Notes: a model not told the origin generated them from the sequence alone. A stretch of DNA of 64,000 nucleotides from an uncultured Pelagibacteraceae bacterium (GCA_902576815.1 CACGWQ010000004.1:1-64000); one strand, 5' to 3'. Positions 18,311-26,776 are shown, numbered from the stretch's first letter. Numbers and translations: made by a program.

Positions 18311-20226
18311 AAGTAATAGGAATAGATTTAGGTACAACAAATTCTTGTGTAGCCGTGATGGAGGGAACACAAGCTAAAGTTTTAGAAAATGCCGAAGGAG
18401 CAAGAACAACTCCTTCAGTTGTAGCATTTACAGACGAGGGTGAAAAATTAATTGGTCAACCAGCAAAAAGGCAAGCTGTCACAAATCCGGAGAATACTAT
18501 ATTTGCAGTTAAAAGATTAATTGGAAGAAATTTTGATGATCCAACAGTAAAGAAAGATGTTGAAACTGCCCCTTTTAAAATAGTTAATTCAGATAAAGGT
18601 GATGCTTGGATTGAAGCAAAAGGTCAAAAGTACTCACCATCTCAAATATCTGCTTTCACACTTCAAAAAATGAAAGAGACGGCTGAAAAATATTTAGGTT
18701 CAGAAGTTAAACAAGCAGTTATTACTGTTCCAGCATATTTTAATGATGCTCAAAGGCAAGCAACAAAAGATGCAGGCAAAATAGCAGGGCTCGAGGTTTT
18801 AAGGATTATAAATGAACCAACTGCAGCTTCTTTAGCATACGGTTTAGATAAGAAAGCTAATAAGAAAATTGCAGTTTATGATTTAGGTGGAGGAACATTT
18901 GATGTTTCAATTCTTGAATTGGGTGATGGTGTATTTGAAGTAAAATCTACTAACGGTGATACATTTTTAGGTGGGGAAGATTTTGATAATTCAATTGTTG
19001 ATTACTTATTATCTGAATTCAAAAAAGAAAATAGTATTGATTTAAAATCTGACAAATTAGCATTACAAAGACTTAAGGAAGCTGCAGAAAAAGCAAAAAT
19101 AGAATTATCATCAGCAACACAAACTGAGATAAATCTTCCATTCATTACTGCAGATAAAACTGGACCAAAACACATAAACTTGAAAATGACTAGAGCTAAA
19201 TTAGAAGCTTTAGTAGAAGATCTGATTTCAAGAACTATACCACCTTGCAAAACTGCGCTTAAAGATGCAGGTTTATCTGCTAGCGAAGTGGATGAAATAG
19301 TATTAGTGGGTGGTATGACAAGAATGCCAAAAGTTATTGAAGAGGTAAAAAATTTTTTTGGAAAAGAGCCTAATAAATCTGTAAATCCTGACGAAGTTGT
19401 TGCTATGGGTGCAGCAATTCAAGCAGGTGTACTACAAGGTGATGTGAAAGATGTGTTACTATTAGATGTAACTCCTTTATCTTTAGGAATAGAGACTTTA
19501 GGTGGCGTTTCGACAAAACTAATTGACAAGAATACAACAATTCCAACTAAGAAGAGCCAAGTTTTTTCAACTGCTGAAGATAATCAACCCGCTGTATCAA
19601 TCAGAGTTCTTCAGGGTGAAAGAGAAATGGCATCAGACAATAAAGTTTTAGGAAATTTCGAGTTAGTAGGAATTGCTCCTGCGCCTAGAGGTGTTCCACA
19701 AATTGAAGTAACATTTGATATAGATGCAAATGGTATTGTAAACGTTTCAGCTAAAGACAAGGGTACTGGTAAAGAGCAAAAAATTCAAATTCAGGCATCT
19801 GGTGGTCTAAGTGACGACGAAATTAATCAAATGGTAAAAGATGCAGAATCAAACAAAGAAGAAGATAAGAAAAAAAGAGAAGCTGTAGATGCAAGAAACC
19901 AAGCAGATACGTTAATACATTCAACTGAGAAAAATTTAAAAGAGCATGGAAGTAAGGTTTCTGATGCAGATAAAAAAGCAATCGAAGATGCAGCAGCAAA
20001 TCTTAGAAATGCTCTTAAAGGTACTGATGTTGAAGAAATTAAGAAGAAGACTCAAGATTTAGTTCAGGCATCCATGAAATTAGGTGAAGCAATCTATAAA
20101 TCACAGCAAAGTGCAAAACCTGAAGATGCTCCAAAAGACGCAAAGAAAGAAGATACAAAAGACGAAAACGTTGTTGATGCAGATTTTGAAGAAGTAAAAG
20201 ACGAGAATAAAGAAAAAAGCGCCTAA
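18304..20226 (+). CDS. dnaK: Molecular chaperone DnaK (Hsp70)
   Basis: DnaK is the ATP-dependent Hsp70 chaperone. The 640-aa protein shows [16 protein letters not shown] (5-20), [32 protein letters not shown] and [12 protein letters not shown] in the ATPase domain. The substrate-binding domain contains [14 protein letters not shown]. The C-terminus is a lysine/aspartate-rich tail ending in a VVDADFEEV-type motif, the conserved DnaK C-terminal motif of many proteobacteria. An AGGA site lies six bases before the ATG. No CIRCE operator is visible upstream, consistent with the absence of hrcA from this cluster. Confidence 0.99.
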   Translation: MSKVIGIDLGTTNSCVAVMEGTQAKVLENAEGARTTPSVVAFTDEGEKLIGQPAKRQAVTNPENTIFAVKRLIGRNFDDPTVKKDVETAPFKIVNSDKGDAWIEAKGQKYSPSQISAFTLQKMKETAEKYLGSEVKQAVITVPAYFNDAQRQATKDAGKIAGLEVLRIINEPTAASLAYGLDKKANKKIAVYDLGGGTFDVSILELGDGVFEVKSTNGDTFLGGEDFDNSIVDYLLSEFKKENSIDLKSDKLALQRLKEAAEKAKIELSSATQTEINLPFITADKTGPKHINLKMTRAKLEALVEDLISRTIPPCKTALKDAGLSASEVDEIVLVGGMTRMPKVIEEVKNFFGKEPNKSVNPDEVVAMGAAIQAGVLQGDVKDVLLLDVTPLSLGIETLGGVSTKLIDKNTTIPTKKSQVFSTAEDNQPAVSIRVLQGEREMASDNKVLGNFELVGIAPAPRGVPQIEVTFDIDANGIVNVSAKDKGTGKEQKIQIQASGGLSDDEINQMVKDAESNKEEDKKKREAVDARNQADTLIHSTEKNLKEHGSKVSDADKKAIEDAAANLRNALKGTDVEEIKKKTQDLVQASMKLGEAIYKSQQSAKPEDAPKDAKKEDTKDENVVDADFEEVKDENKEKSA

Positions 20227-20254
20227 CAAAACAACTGTTTGTCTATAACATGTT

Positions 20255-21379
20255 ATGGCAAAAAGAGATTATTACGAAGTTTTAGGTGTAAACAAAAGCG
20301 CATCTGCAGATCAAATAAAATCAGCGTACAGAAAACTTGCAGTAAAATACCATCCTGACAAAAATAAAGGTGATAAAGGTGCTGAAGATAGATTTAAAGA
20401 AGCATCAGAAGCATACCATGTGCTATCAAATTCTGAAAGAAAACAAAACTACGATAATTTTGGTCATGCTGCTTTCGAGAATGGAGGAGGTGGAAGAGGT
20501 GGATTTGGAAATTTTGATTTTTCAAATCATTTTTCTGATATTTTTGAAGACTTTTTTGGAGAGAGTTTTGGTGGTGGTCGCAGATCAAGAAGATCAAATA
20601 ATAGAGGTTCAGACCTAAGATATGATTTATCTATTTCTTTAGAGGAAGCTTTTTCTGGTAAGAAGCAAGATATAAAATTTTCTACATCTGAAAAATGCGA
20701 TATTTGTACCGGAACTGGTTCAAAACCTGGTCATCAAGCTGGGGCATGCTCGATGTGTGGTGGTCATGGTCAAGTAAGATCTAGTCAAGGTTTTTTTACT
20801 GTCCAACAAACTTGTCCTCAATGTGCAGGTGCTGGAGAAGAAATTACTCATCCTTGTGCTAGTTGTAATGGACAAGGTAAAAAACAGGCTTCGAAAAGAT
20901 TATCTGTTACCATTCCAAAAGGTGTAGATGATGGAACTAGAATAAGACTTTCAGGTAAAGGTGAAGCTGGTTCAAGAGGCGGTGGTAGTGGTGATTTATA
21001 TTTATTCATTAATGTTCTTTCTCATGATTTATTTAAAAGATCTGATGAGAACTTATTTTTTGAATGCCCGGTTTCTATTGCAGATGCTGCTCTTGGAACT
21101 TCAATTCAAATTCCAACAATTGACGGTGGTAAAGCTAAAATAAAAATTCCTGCGGGAACTCAAAGTGGAAAACAATTTAGATTAAGAGGAAAAGGAATGC
21201 CTTACATGAGAGGGAATGATTTTGGAGACCTTTATGTGCAAGTAAATACAGAAGTTCCAATATCCTTAAATAAAGAACAGAAAGAATTACTTGAAAAATT
21301 TAGAGAAATTGAAAATGAAAAATCAAACCCTAGTATTAAAAAGTTCTTTCAAAAAGCCAAAAGTTTTTGGAAAAACTAA
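20255..21379 (+). CDS. dnaJ: Co-chaperone DnaJ (Hsp40)
   Basis: DnaJ delivers substrates to DnaK and stimulates its ATPase. The 374-aa protein is a complete type I Hsp40. It has a J domain with the HPD motif (YHPDKN, about 31-36), a Gly/Phe-rich linker (about 70-110) and four zinc-binding repeats (CDICTGTG, CSMCGGHG, CPQCAGAG, CASCNGQG; about 147-210). The C-terminal substrate-binding domains include GDLYLFINVLSHDLF and IPAGTQSGKQFRLRGKGMP. It follows dnaK by 28 bases. Confidence 0.99.
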   Translation: MAKRDYYEVLGVNKSASADQIKSAYRKLAVKYHPDKNKGDKGAEDRFKEASEAYHVLSNSERKQNYDNFGHAAFENGGGGRGGFGNFDFSNHFSDIFEDFFGESFGGGRRSRRSNNRGSDLRYDLSISLEEAFSGKKQDIKFSTSEKCDICTGTGSKPGHQAGACSMCGGHGQVRSSQGFFTVQQTCPQCAGAGEEITHPCASCNGQGKKQASKRLSVTIPKGVDDGTRIRLSGKGEAGSRGGGSGDLYLFINVLSHDLFKRSDENLFFECPVSIADAALGTSIQIPTIDGGKAKIKIPAGTQSGKQFRLRGKGMPYMRGNDFGDLYVQVNTEVPISLNKEQKELLEKFREIENEKSNPSIKKFFQKAKSFWKN

Positions 21380-21406
21380 CCAATAATGCTAATCTGAGAA
21401 CATATA

Positions 21407-22183
21407 ATGGGCAAAATTAACTTAGCCATAACAGGATGTATGGGAAGAATGGGTCAACAGCTCATTAAATCCGCCACTAAAGATAAATCTACTAAATTAG
21501 TTGCTCTTACGGAAAATAGATTAATTAAAAAAAGAATTCGTGGAATTAAGCCTGAATTAAATAGTGAAAAAGCTCTAAGCAAAACTGATGTGATAATAGA
21601 TTTCACAGTACCAAAATGTACATTCGAAGTTTTAAAGATTGCAACAAAATTAAAAAAGAAAGTTGTTATTGGTACAACAGGTTTTACAAAAAAAGAAGAA
21701 GATTTAATAAAGAAATTTTCGAAAAAGATAGCAGTTTTAAAAGCTGGAAATATGAGCCTTGGAATTAATTTACTCATGTACTTAACTGAGATTACATCAT
21801 CATCGCTTGGCAATAATTACCTAAGCAAAGTTTTTGAGGTTCATCACAAACATAAAAAAGATTATCCATCTGGTACTGCCTTAATGCTCGGAAAGGGAAT
21901 TGCTGTAGGAAAAAATAAAGACTTTTACAAAATGATTGGAAAAAAATATTTGAATAAAAAAAAGTTTCCTTATGGAAAAAAAATTAATTTCAATTCAATC
22001 AGAAAAGGTGAGATTATTGGAGAACACGAAGTTACTTTTTCAAGTGGGAAAGAAATAATTAAACTAAATCATGAAGCTTTTGACAGAGCTTTGTATTCAG
22101 ATGGAGCAATAACCGCTGCCAAATGGTTAATTAATAAAAAGCCAGGTCTCTATTCAATGAGAAATCTTCTGAACTTTAAATAA
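21407..22183 (+). CDS. dapB: 4-hydroxy-tetrahydrodipicolinate reductase
   Basis: DapB reduces the product of DapA in the lysine/diaminopimelate pathway, feeding peptidoglycan. The 258-aa protein has the nucleotide-binding GCMGRMGQQL (10-19), the VVIGTTGFT loop and the substrate/catalytic motif EVHHKHKKDYPSGTA (about 146-160). Its position after dnaJ is a conserved alphaproteobacterial arrangement. The stop overlaps the nth ATG as TAATG. Confidence 0.97.
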   Translation: MGKINLAITGCMGRMGQQLIKSATKDKSTKLVALTENRLIKKRIRGIKPELNSEKALSKTDVIIDFTVPKCTFEVLKIATKLKKKVVIGTTGFTKKEEDLIKKFSKKIAVLKAGNMSLGINLLMYLTEITSSSLGNNYLSKVFEVHHKHKKDYPSGTALMLGKGIAVGKNKDFYKMIGKKYLNKKKFPYGKKINFNSIRKGEIIGEHEVTFSSGKEIIKLNHEAFDRALYSDGAITAAKWLINKKPGLYSMRNLLNFK

Positions 22184-22836
22184 TGAGTGACGTTCAAAGG
22201 GCTAAAATAATTTTAAAAATACTAAATAAAACTTATCCAAAAACTCCCATACCATTAAAACATAAAAATATATTCACACTTTTAATATCTGTTTTACTTT
22301 CAGCACAATGCACAGATGTAAATGTTAATAATGTTACAAAAAATATTTATCCAAAATATAATAAACCTGAACATTTTGTTAAATTAGGAAGAAAAAAAAT
22401 AGAAAAATTAATTAGAAGTATAGGAATTTTTAGAATTAAAGCTAAGAGTGTATATAATTTATCAAAAACTTTAGTTAAAAAATTTAATGGTAAAGTTCCT
22501 AAGACATTTGAAGAGCTAGAAAAATTACCTGGTGTTGGACACAAAACAGCTAGTGTAGTCATGTCTCAAGGATTTGGTTTTCCAGCATTTCCAATTGATA
22601 CGCATATACATAGACTTGCACAAAGATGGGGATTAACAAATGGAAAAAATGTTGTTCAAACAGAAAAGGATTTAAAAAGGTTATTTCCAAAAAAATATTG
22701 GAACAAACTACATCTTCAAATAATTTATTATGGGAGAGAATATTGTAAAGCAAGAGAATGCTACGGTATCTCTTGTAAAATCTGTACTTCTTGTTATCCT
22801 AAAAGAAAAAAACCAATTAAAACAAAAAAAGCATAA
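22183..22836 (+). CDS. nth: Endonuclease III (base-excision repair glycosylase/AP lyase)
   Basis: Nth removes oxidised pyrimidines from DNA and nicks the abasic site. The 217-aa protein carries the helix-hairpin-helix LPGVGHKTA with catalytic Lys121, and Asp139 in PIDTHIHRL, matching Lys120/Asp138 of the E. coli enzyme. The C-terminal Fe-S motif is unusual: CKARECYGISCKICTSC has five cysteines spaced 4-4-2-2, where the family pattern is C-x6-C-x2-C-x5-C. A cluster is likely still bound, but the ligand set is not the standard one. It is coupled to dapB by a one-base overlap. Confidence 0.95.
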   Translation: MSDVQRAKIILKILNKTYPKTPIPLKHKNIFTLLISVLLSAQCTDVNVNNVTKNIYPKYNKPEHFVKLGRKKIEKLIRSIGIFRIKAKSVYNLSKTLVKKFNGKVPKTFEELEKLPGVGHKTASVVMSQGFGFPAFPIDTHIHRLAQRWGLTNGKNVVQTEKDLKRLFPKKYWNKLHLQIIYYGREYCKARECYGISCKICTSCYPKRKKPIKTKKA

Positions 22837-22837
22837 A

Positions 22838-23773
22838 ATGAAAATTTTAGGAATAGGAAATGCAATTGTAGATGTAATTTGTAAAGTTGATGAAAACTTT
22901 ATTAATCAAAATAGTCTTACAAAAGGAACAATGAAACTAATATTTGATGATAAAGAATTTCAATCAATGCTATCAAATTTAGATATTGAAAAAACGATAT
23001 CAGGTGGCTCAGTTGCTAATTCTATAGTAGGATTATCACAATTGGGAAATAAAGTAGGTTTTATTGGAAAAGTTAGCGATGATAAATTAGGTATCAAGTA
23101 CGAAGAAGGTTTAAGAACAGAAAATGTTGAATATTTTTACACTAAAAAGAAAGAAGAATTACCAACTGGTACCTGTTTAATTTTAGTAACTCCAGATTCA
23201 GAGCGAACAATGTGTACATTTTTGGGAACAGCAGGAAAAATTAATGAAAGTGATTTTAGTACAGATGTTATAAAACAGTCTGAAATGATATTTCTAGAAG
23301 GATACTTGTGGGACGAAGGTGAGCCTAAAAGAGCTTTTGAAAAGGCCATTAATAGCGCAAATAAAGTTACTATGTCTATGTCAGATCAATTTTGTGTTGA
23401 TAGACACAAGCCACATTTTTTAGATTTAGTAAAAAACAAATTAGACATCACATTTGCAAATGAACAAGAAATGATGTCATTGATAGATGCTAAAAATTTT
23501 AATGAAGTAATTGAGTTTGGTAAAAATTTAAAAAAGATGATTGTTATAACTCGAGGGGAAAAAGGAGCAATATCTATATTTGGCAATGAAGTAGCAGAAA
23601 ATGATGTTAAAAAAAATTTAAACATAAAAGATCTTACTGGAGCAGGTGATTTATTTGCAGCAGGTTTTTTACATGGATATTTGCATAATAAAAGTATGAT
23701 GGAGTGTTTAGACAAAGGACGAGAAATGTCTTCAAAAGTTATTCAGCAAATAGGTGCAAGACTACAAGTTTAA
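22838..23773 (+). CDS. PfkB-family carbohydrate/nucleoside kinase
   Basis: This is a 311-aa ribokinase-family kinase. I start at the ATG at 22838, one base after the nth stop, because the sequence MKILGIGNAIVDVICKVD is the normal family N-terminus; the longer ORF in the track translates nth in another frame. Signatures include SGGSVANSIVGLSQLGNKVGFIGKV (PfkB signature 1 region) and DLTGAGDLFAAGFLHGYL near 255-272 with the catalytic Asp (signature 2). Annotated relatives are often called adenosine kinase or sugar kinase. The substrate cannot be decided here. It is coupled to the following oxygenase by TAATG. Confidence 0.9.
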   Translation: MKILGIGNAIVDVICKVDENFINQNSLTKGTMKLIFDDKEFQSMLSNLDIEKTISGGSVANSIVGLSQLGNKVGFIGKVSDDKLGIKYEEGLRTENVEYFYTKKKEELPTGTCLILVTPDSERTMCTFLGTAGKINESDFSTDVIKQSEMIFLEGYLWDEGEPKRAFEKAINSANKVTMSMSDQFCVDRHKPHFLDLVKNKLDITFANEQEMMSLIDAKNFNEVIEFGKNLKKMIVITRGEKGAISIFGNEVAENDVKKNLNIKDLTGAGDLFAAGFLHGYLHNKSMMECLDKGREMSSKVIQQIGARLQV

Positions 23774-24381
23774 TGGAAGAAAAAAATTTATATAAACTTT
23801 TTCCGCAACCTGTTTTTAAGTTTAAATTGAATAACTATGAAGAGCATAATAAAGATTTACTAAAATATATTTATGATCTCTACAATAAAGATAAAATAGG
23901 AGTTCAAAGATCAAACGTTAATGGTTGGCACTCAAAAAGTTTTATAATGAGCAAAAAGGATACTCCGCCTTTCAAGTTCTTTCAGGAAACAAAAAGATAT
24001 GTTTTAGAAGTCTTTAAAAAATATGGATGGAAGTACGATCCAAATAATGTAAGATTGACAGAAATGTGGGCAATCATTAATAAGAAAAATAATTTAAATA
24101 CAGCTCATACCCATCCAAATAATTATTTGAGTGCAGCATATTATGTAAAGGTTTCAAAAAATTGTGGAACAATAAAATTCTTAAATCCTAATTCTATTTC
24201 TAGAGAGAGACATCCATTAATTGAAAAAGATACAGATTTGAATAAGAACACTGTTGAAATTACACCCAATGAAGGTGATTTATTAATATTTCCAGCCTAT
24301 TTAACACACTCTGTTAATAGAAATATGTCCGAGGAGGATAGAGTCGTGATTAGTTTTAACATAGATATATTAAAGTCATAA
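23773..24381 (+). CDS. Putative 2-oxoglutarate/Fe(II)-dependent oxygenase
   Basis: This 202-aa protein resembles the putative 2OG-Fe(II) oxygenase family often found in marine bacteria and their phages. The start at 23773 gives MEEKNLYKLFPQPVFKF, the normal beginning. The candidate metal and cosubstrate ligands are in NTAHTHPNNYLSAAYYV and GDLLIFPAYLTHSVNRN, with an Arg in EEDRVVISFN. The substrate (small molecule or protein) is unknown. It overlaps the pfkB-type kinase by one base and is probably cotranscribed with it. It converges with the ArfA-like gene by six bases. Confidence 0.82.
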   Translation: MEEKNLYKLFPQPVFKFKLNNYEEHNKDLLKYIYDLYNKDKIGVQRSNVNGWHSKSFIMSKKDTPPFKFFQETKRYVLEVFKKYGWKYDPNNVRLTEMWAIINKKNNLNTAHTHPNNYLSAAYYVKVSKNCGTIKFLNPNSISRERHPLIEKDTDLNKNTVEITPNEGDLLIFPAYLTHSVNRNMSEEDRVVISFNIDILKS

Positions 24382-24498
24382 CTCTTTTAACTTTGTATTT
24401 CTTTTATAACTACCTTTCCCCTTTTTGGGTCTCACTACCTTATGTTTAAATTTTTTTGTAAATAATTCTTTAGCAATTTTATTTTTTTTCTTTCTCAA
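24376..24498 (-). CDS. arfA: ArfA-like alternative ribosome-rescue factor (40 aa, missed by the ORF track)
   Basis: ArfA recruits release factor 2 to ribosomes stalled on mRNAs without a stop codon, as a backup for tmRNA. This short ORF reads (M)RKKKNKIAKELFTKKFK, then HKVVRPKKGKGSYKRNTKLKEL-stop. The block LF-x5-VV-x2-KKGKGSYKR matches the ArfA core (E. coli: LFRQRVEKNKKGKGSYMRK). It starts with TTG inside a TTGA overlap with the stop of the upstream regulator gene, so it is translationally coupled to it. No ATG is available in frame before an upstream stop. The hydrophobic C-terminal tail of the E. coli precursor is absent, so the protein ends at about the length of the active core. Recognition rests on one motif; a search is needed for proof. 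Confidence 0.75.
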   Translation of the reverse strand: MRKKKNKIAKELFTKKFKHKVVRPKKGKGSYKRNTKLKEL

Positions 24499-25052
24499 TT
24501 GATTAAGTATCCAACTCTATTGCGTAATAAAAATTTTTTATCATCAAATTTATCAAATATTTTTTTTTTTAATCTATGAATGTGAGTTTCAACAGTATGC
24601 GTTTCAAGATCATCTTTGTATCTCCAAACATTTTTTTGTAATTCCTTGATTGTTGCATTTTTATTTTCTTTCAAAAAAAGCAAGATATTTAACTCTTTTT
24701 CAGTTAATTTTACTTTTTGTTTTTTAAAAATTAAATTTCTAGAATTTATATCCAATACATATTTTCCTAATTTTGAACTTGAATTTTTTTCAAATTTGTA
24801 TTTTAAAATTGAAATATTTATTTGCTCTAGAATCTTAAAAATTGTCTGTGGCTTTTTATCTAAAAGAATATGATTTTTAAAGTTCAGTCTTTTGGAGGAA
24901 ATTATTAAAGTTTCTTTTGACAAAATACTATTGTATTTTGTTAATTCATTTGCTTTAACGTTAATAAATTTATAGTTAAAATCATCCGATAATTCTTCAA
25001 ATATTGCATAAAGGACTGGTAAATTATAAACTAATATATTAGGAAGACTCAT
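24495..25052 (-). CDS. OmpR/PhoB-type winged-helix regulator with a degenerate receiver-like N-terminus
   Basis: This 185-aa protein has a C-terminal Trans_reg_C winged-helix domain (about 95-185) with LTEKELNILLFL, the recognition region VETHIHRLKKKI and the final wing VGYLI. The N-terminal ~90 residues have alternating hydrophobic segments but no recognisable phospho-acceptor Asp motif. It is therefore probably not controlled by phosphorylation, or is an orphan. I use the ATG at 25052; the longer ORF begins with a TTG two codons upstream. It is divergent from an L,D-transpeptidase gene only six bases away and is followed by the ArfA-like gene. Targets are unknown; control of its neighbours is a guess. 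Confidence 0.83.
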   Translation of the reverse strand: MSLPNILVYNLPVLYAIFEELSDDFNYKFINVKANELTKYNSILSKETLIISSKRLNFKNHILLDKKPQTIFKILEQINISILKYKFEKNSSSKLGKYVLDINSRNLIFKKQKVKLTEKELNILLFLKENKNATIKELQKNVWRYKDDLETHTVETHIHRLKKKIFDKFDDKKFLLRNRVGYLIN

Positions 25053-25058
25053 TACCAA

Positions 25059-25547
25059 ATGTTAATTAAGTTGAAAGACAAAAACAAGCTTATTGTAGAT
25101 GAATTTATATTTAAATGTTGTATTGGTAAAAAAGGTCTAACCAATTTTAAGAAAGAGGGCGATTTAAAAACACCAAAAGGTACATTTAATTTAGGGTCTT
25201 TATTTTACAAATATAAAGCTGATATAAAACATAGTTCTTTGAAAAAAATAAAAATAAAAAGAAATATGGGTTGGTGTAATGATGTTAAAAGTAAACAATA
25301 TAATAAACTTGTTGAAATTTCAAAAGAAGAAAGTTTAGAAAAGCTATTTAGAAAAGATTATAAATATGATTTGATGATACCTATAGAGTATAACTATAAA
25401 AAAGTTGTTGCAAATAAAGGTAGTGCGATTTTCTTGCATTTAACTAAGAATTATAACGGAACTGCTGGATGTATTGCTTTGAAAAAAAGAGATTTTTTAA
25501 TAATGATAAAAATATTAGATAAAAGAAACCAAATCCTTATCAACTAA
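25059..25547 (+). CDS. L,D-transpeptidase (YkuD) family protein
   Basis: This 162-aa protein carries the YkuD catalytic signature, with His in AIFLHLT and the nucleophile in NGTAGCIALKK (H...-x-GCI). Upstream segments GDLKTPKGTF and MGWCND are typical of the YafK/ErfK-like branch. Such enzymes make 3-3 peptidoglycan crosslinks or attach proteins. There is no obvious signal peptide: the N-terminus MLIKLKDKNKLIVDEF goes straight into the domain, so export is unclear. Its start is only six bases from the divergent regulator start, and its end overlaps yggS by four bases. Confidence 0.87.
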   Translation: MLIKLKDKNKLIVDEFIFKCCIGKKGLTNFKKEGDLKTPKGTFNLGSLFYKYKADIKHSSLKKIKIKRNMGWCNDVKSKQYNKLVEISKEESLEKLFRKDYKYDLMIPIEYNYKKVVANKGSAIFLHLTKNYNGTAGCIALKKRDFLIMIKILDKRNQILIN

Positions 25548-26206
25548 TTTCTTTCTCCAAATATTTTAGAACCAATTCTAAGATACGTAGATTTATAATT
25601 CAAAGCATCTAAATAATCATTAGACATTCCCATACTTATTTGACTAATATTATATTTGATACTGATTTCTGACATTTTTGAAAAATAAGCAGAGGATTTT
25701 TTATTAAATGGTGGAATACACATTATACCTATCACATCTAAGTTGAGACTTTTACAAAAATTATAAAATGCTCCAATTTTATCTTCATTAACACCAGACT
25801 TTTGTTCTTCTTTCCCAATATTAATTTGAATAAAAACTTTTATATTTTTTTTTTGTTGTTCGCACTCTTTTGCTATCTTTAAAGCTAATTTCTCGCTATC
25901 AAGAGAGTGAATATAATCAAATAGACTTACTGCTTGTTTTACTTTGTTAGTTTGTAGTCTTCCAATCATGTGAAGTTTTATTTTATTATTCTTTTTTTTT
26001 ATATCATTCCATTTTTCAAATGCCTCTTGAACTTTATTTTCACCAAAATCTTCGTGACCATAATCTATCAAATGAGAAATATAAGTAATACTAAATGTTT
26101 TTGAAACGGCTATTATTTTTGGATTATATTGATTAATGTTTATTTCTGATATTTTTTTTTTTATTTTATTATTAATTTCAATTAAGTTCTGTATGGTAAA
26201 ATGCAT
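25544..26206 (-). CDS. yggS: YggS-family pyridoxal-phosphate homeostasis protein
   Basis: YggS/PROSC proteins bind PLP without known catalysis and keep vitamin B6 and amino-acid pools balanced. The 220-aa protein has the PLP lysine in IIAVSKTF (Lys36) and the family blocks HEDFGENKVQEAFEKW, HMIGRLQTNKVKQ and SMGMSNDYLDAL near the C-terminus, plus RIGSKIFGERN at the end. Its ATG lies inside the palindrome ATGCAT that also supplies the start codon of the divergent ThiE-like gene, so its promoter must be inside that gene. Confidence 0.94.
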   Translation of the reverse strand: MHFTIQNLIEINNKIKKKISEININQYNPKIIAVSKTFSITYISHLIDYGHEDFGENKVQEAFEKWNDIKKKNNKIKLHMIGRLQTNKVKQAVSLFDYIHSLDSEKLALKIAKECEQQKKNIKVFIQINIGKEEQKSGVNEDKIGAFYNFCKSLNLDVIGIMCIPPFNKKSSAYFSKMSEISIKYNISQISMGMSNDYLDALNYKSTYLRIGSKIFGERN

Positions 26207-26761
26207 AAATTTTTAAAAAAATATTATTTTATTAACAAGTTTGATCCTACTGAACTTAATTTACTAAATAAAGATATAATTTTAATTTACAGGAATTATA
26301 ATATTAAGGTAAAAACAAAAAATATAATTAATCTTAAAAAATATTGTAAAAAGAACAGAAGAATCCTCTTAATTTCTAATGATTTTAAAATGGCATTAAG
26401 TTTAGATTTAGATGGAGTTTATTTACCTTCATTTAACAAGGAAATAAAATTTAATAATTTTGCAATCAAAAAGAAATTTAGAATTTTAGGATCTGCTCAT
26501 AACTACAAAGAGATAAGAATAAAAGAAGCACAAAAAGTAAATGAAATATTTATTTCATCTCTTTTTAAAAAGAAAAGTACTTTCTTAGGTTTTAATAAGT
26601 TCAATATTTTAAATAAATTAACCAATAAAAAAATTATTGCCCTTGGAGGTATAAATAGCAAAAATATTAAGCTTTTAAAACTTTTGAAAGTGAGAGGGTA
26701 TGCTGGAATTAGTTTTTTTCAAAAAAAAAAGGGGGGCCGAAACCCCCCTTTTAATAAGTAA
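26201..26761 (+). CDS. Thiamine-phosphate-synthase-like protein (TMP-TENI family, divergent)
   Basis: This 186-aa protein follows the TMP-TENI barrel pattern: ILLISNDFKMALSLDLDGVYLPS (in place of DGVHLGQ), ILGSAHNYKEI (GxSxH region), IIALGGINSKNIKLL (the ALGGI motif) and GYAGISFF. The pyrophosphate-binding TxTK motif is not clear, so it may be a divergent ThiE or a TenI-like protein. The last ten codons run through the porin terminator: GGRNPPFNK is encoded by the GGGGGG...CCCCCC hairpin, so the C-terminus is probably not conserved. It starts with an ATG that shares the ATGCAT palindrome with yggS. Confidence 0.75.
   Translation: MHKFLKKYYFINKFDPTELNLLNKDIILIYRNYNIKVKTKNIINLKKYCKKNRRILLISNDFKMALSLDLDGVYLPSFNKEIKFNNFAIKKKFRILGSAHNYKEIRIKEAQKVNEIFISSLFKKKSTFLGFNKFNILNKLTNKKIIALGGINSKNIKLLKLLKVRGYAGISFFQKKKGGRNPPFNK
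26721..26754 (-). terminator. Intrinsic terminator of the porin gene, also usable from the other strand
   Basis: The sequence A10-GGGGGG-CCGAAA-CCCCCC-TTTT forms a six-GC-pair stem. Read on the minus strand, the hairpin is followed by ten T, directly after the porin stop codon. Read on the plus strand it is followed by TTTTAATAAG, so it can also end the ThiE-like transcript, and it lies inside that ORF. It is the most GC-rich stem in the window, as expected for the terminator of a very highly expressed gene. Confidence 0.93.
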
Positions 26762-26776
26762 TCTAAATAAACTTAT

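Noticed and set aside
22730-22837. N-terminal extension of the PfkB ORF over nth
   Set aside because: The extra 36 residues are nth read in another frame; the ATG after the nth stop gives the normal family start.
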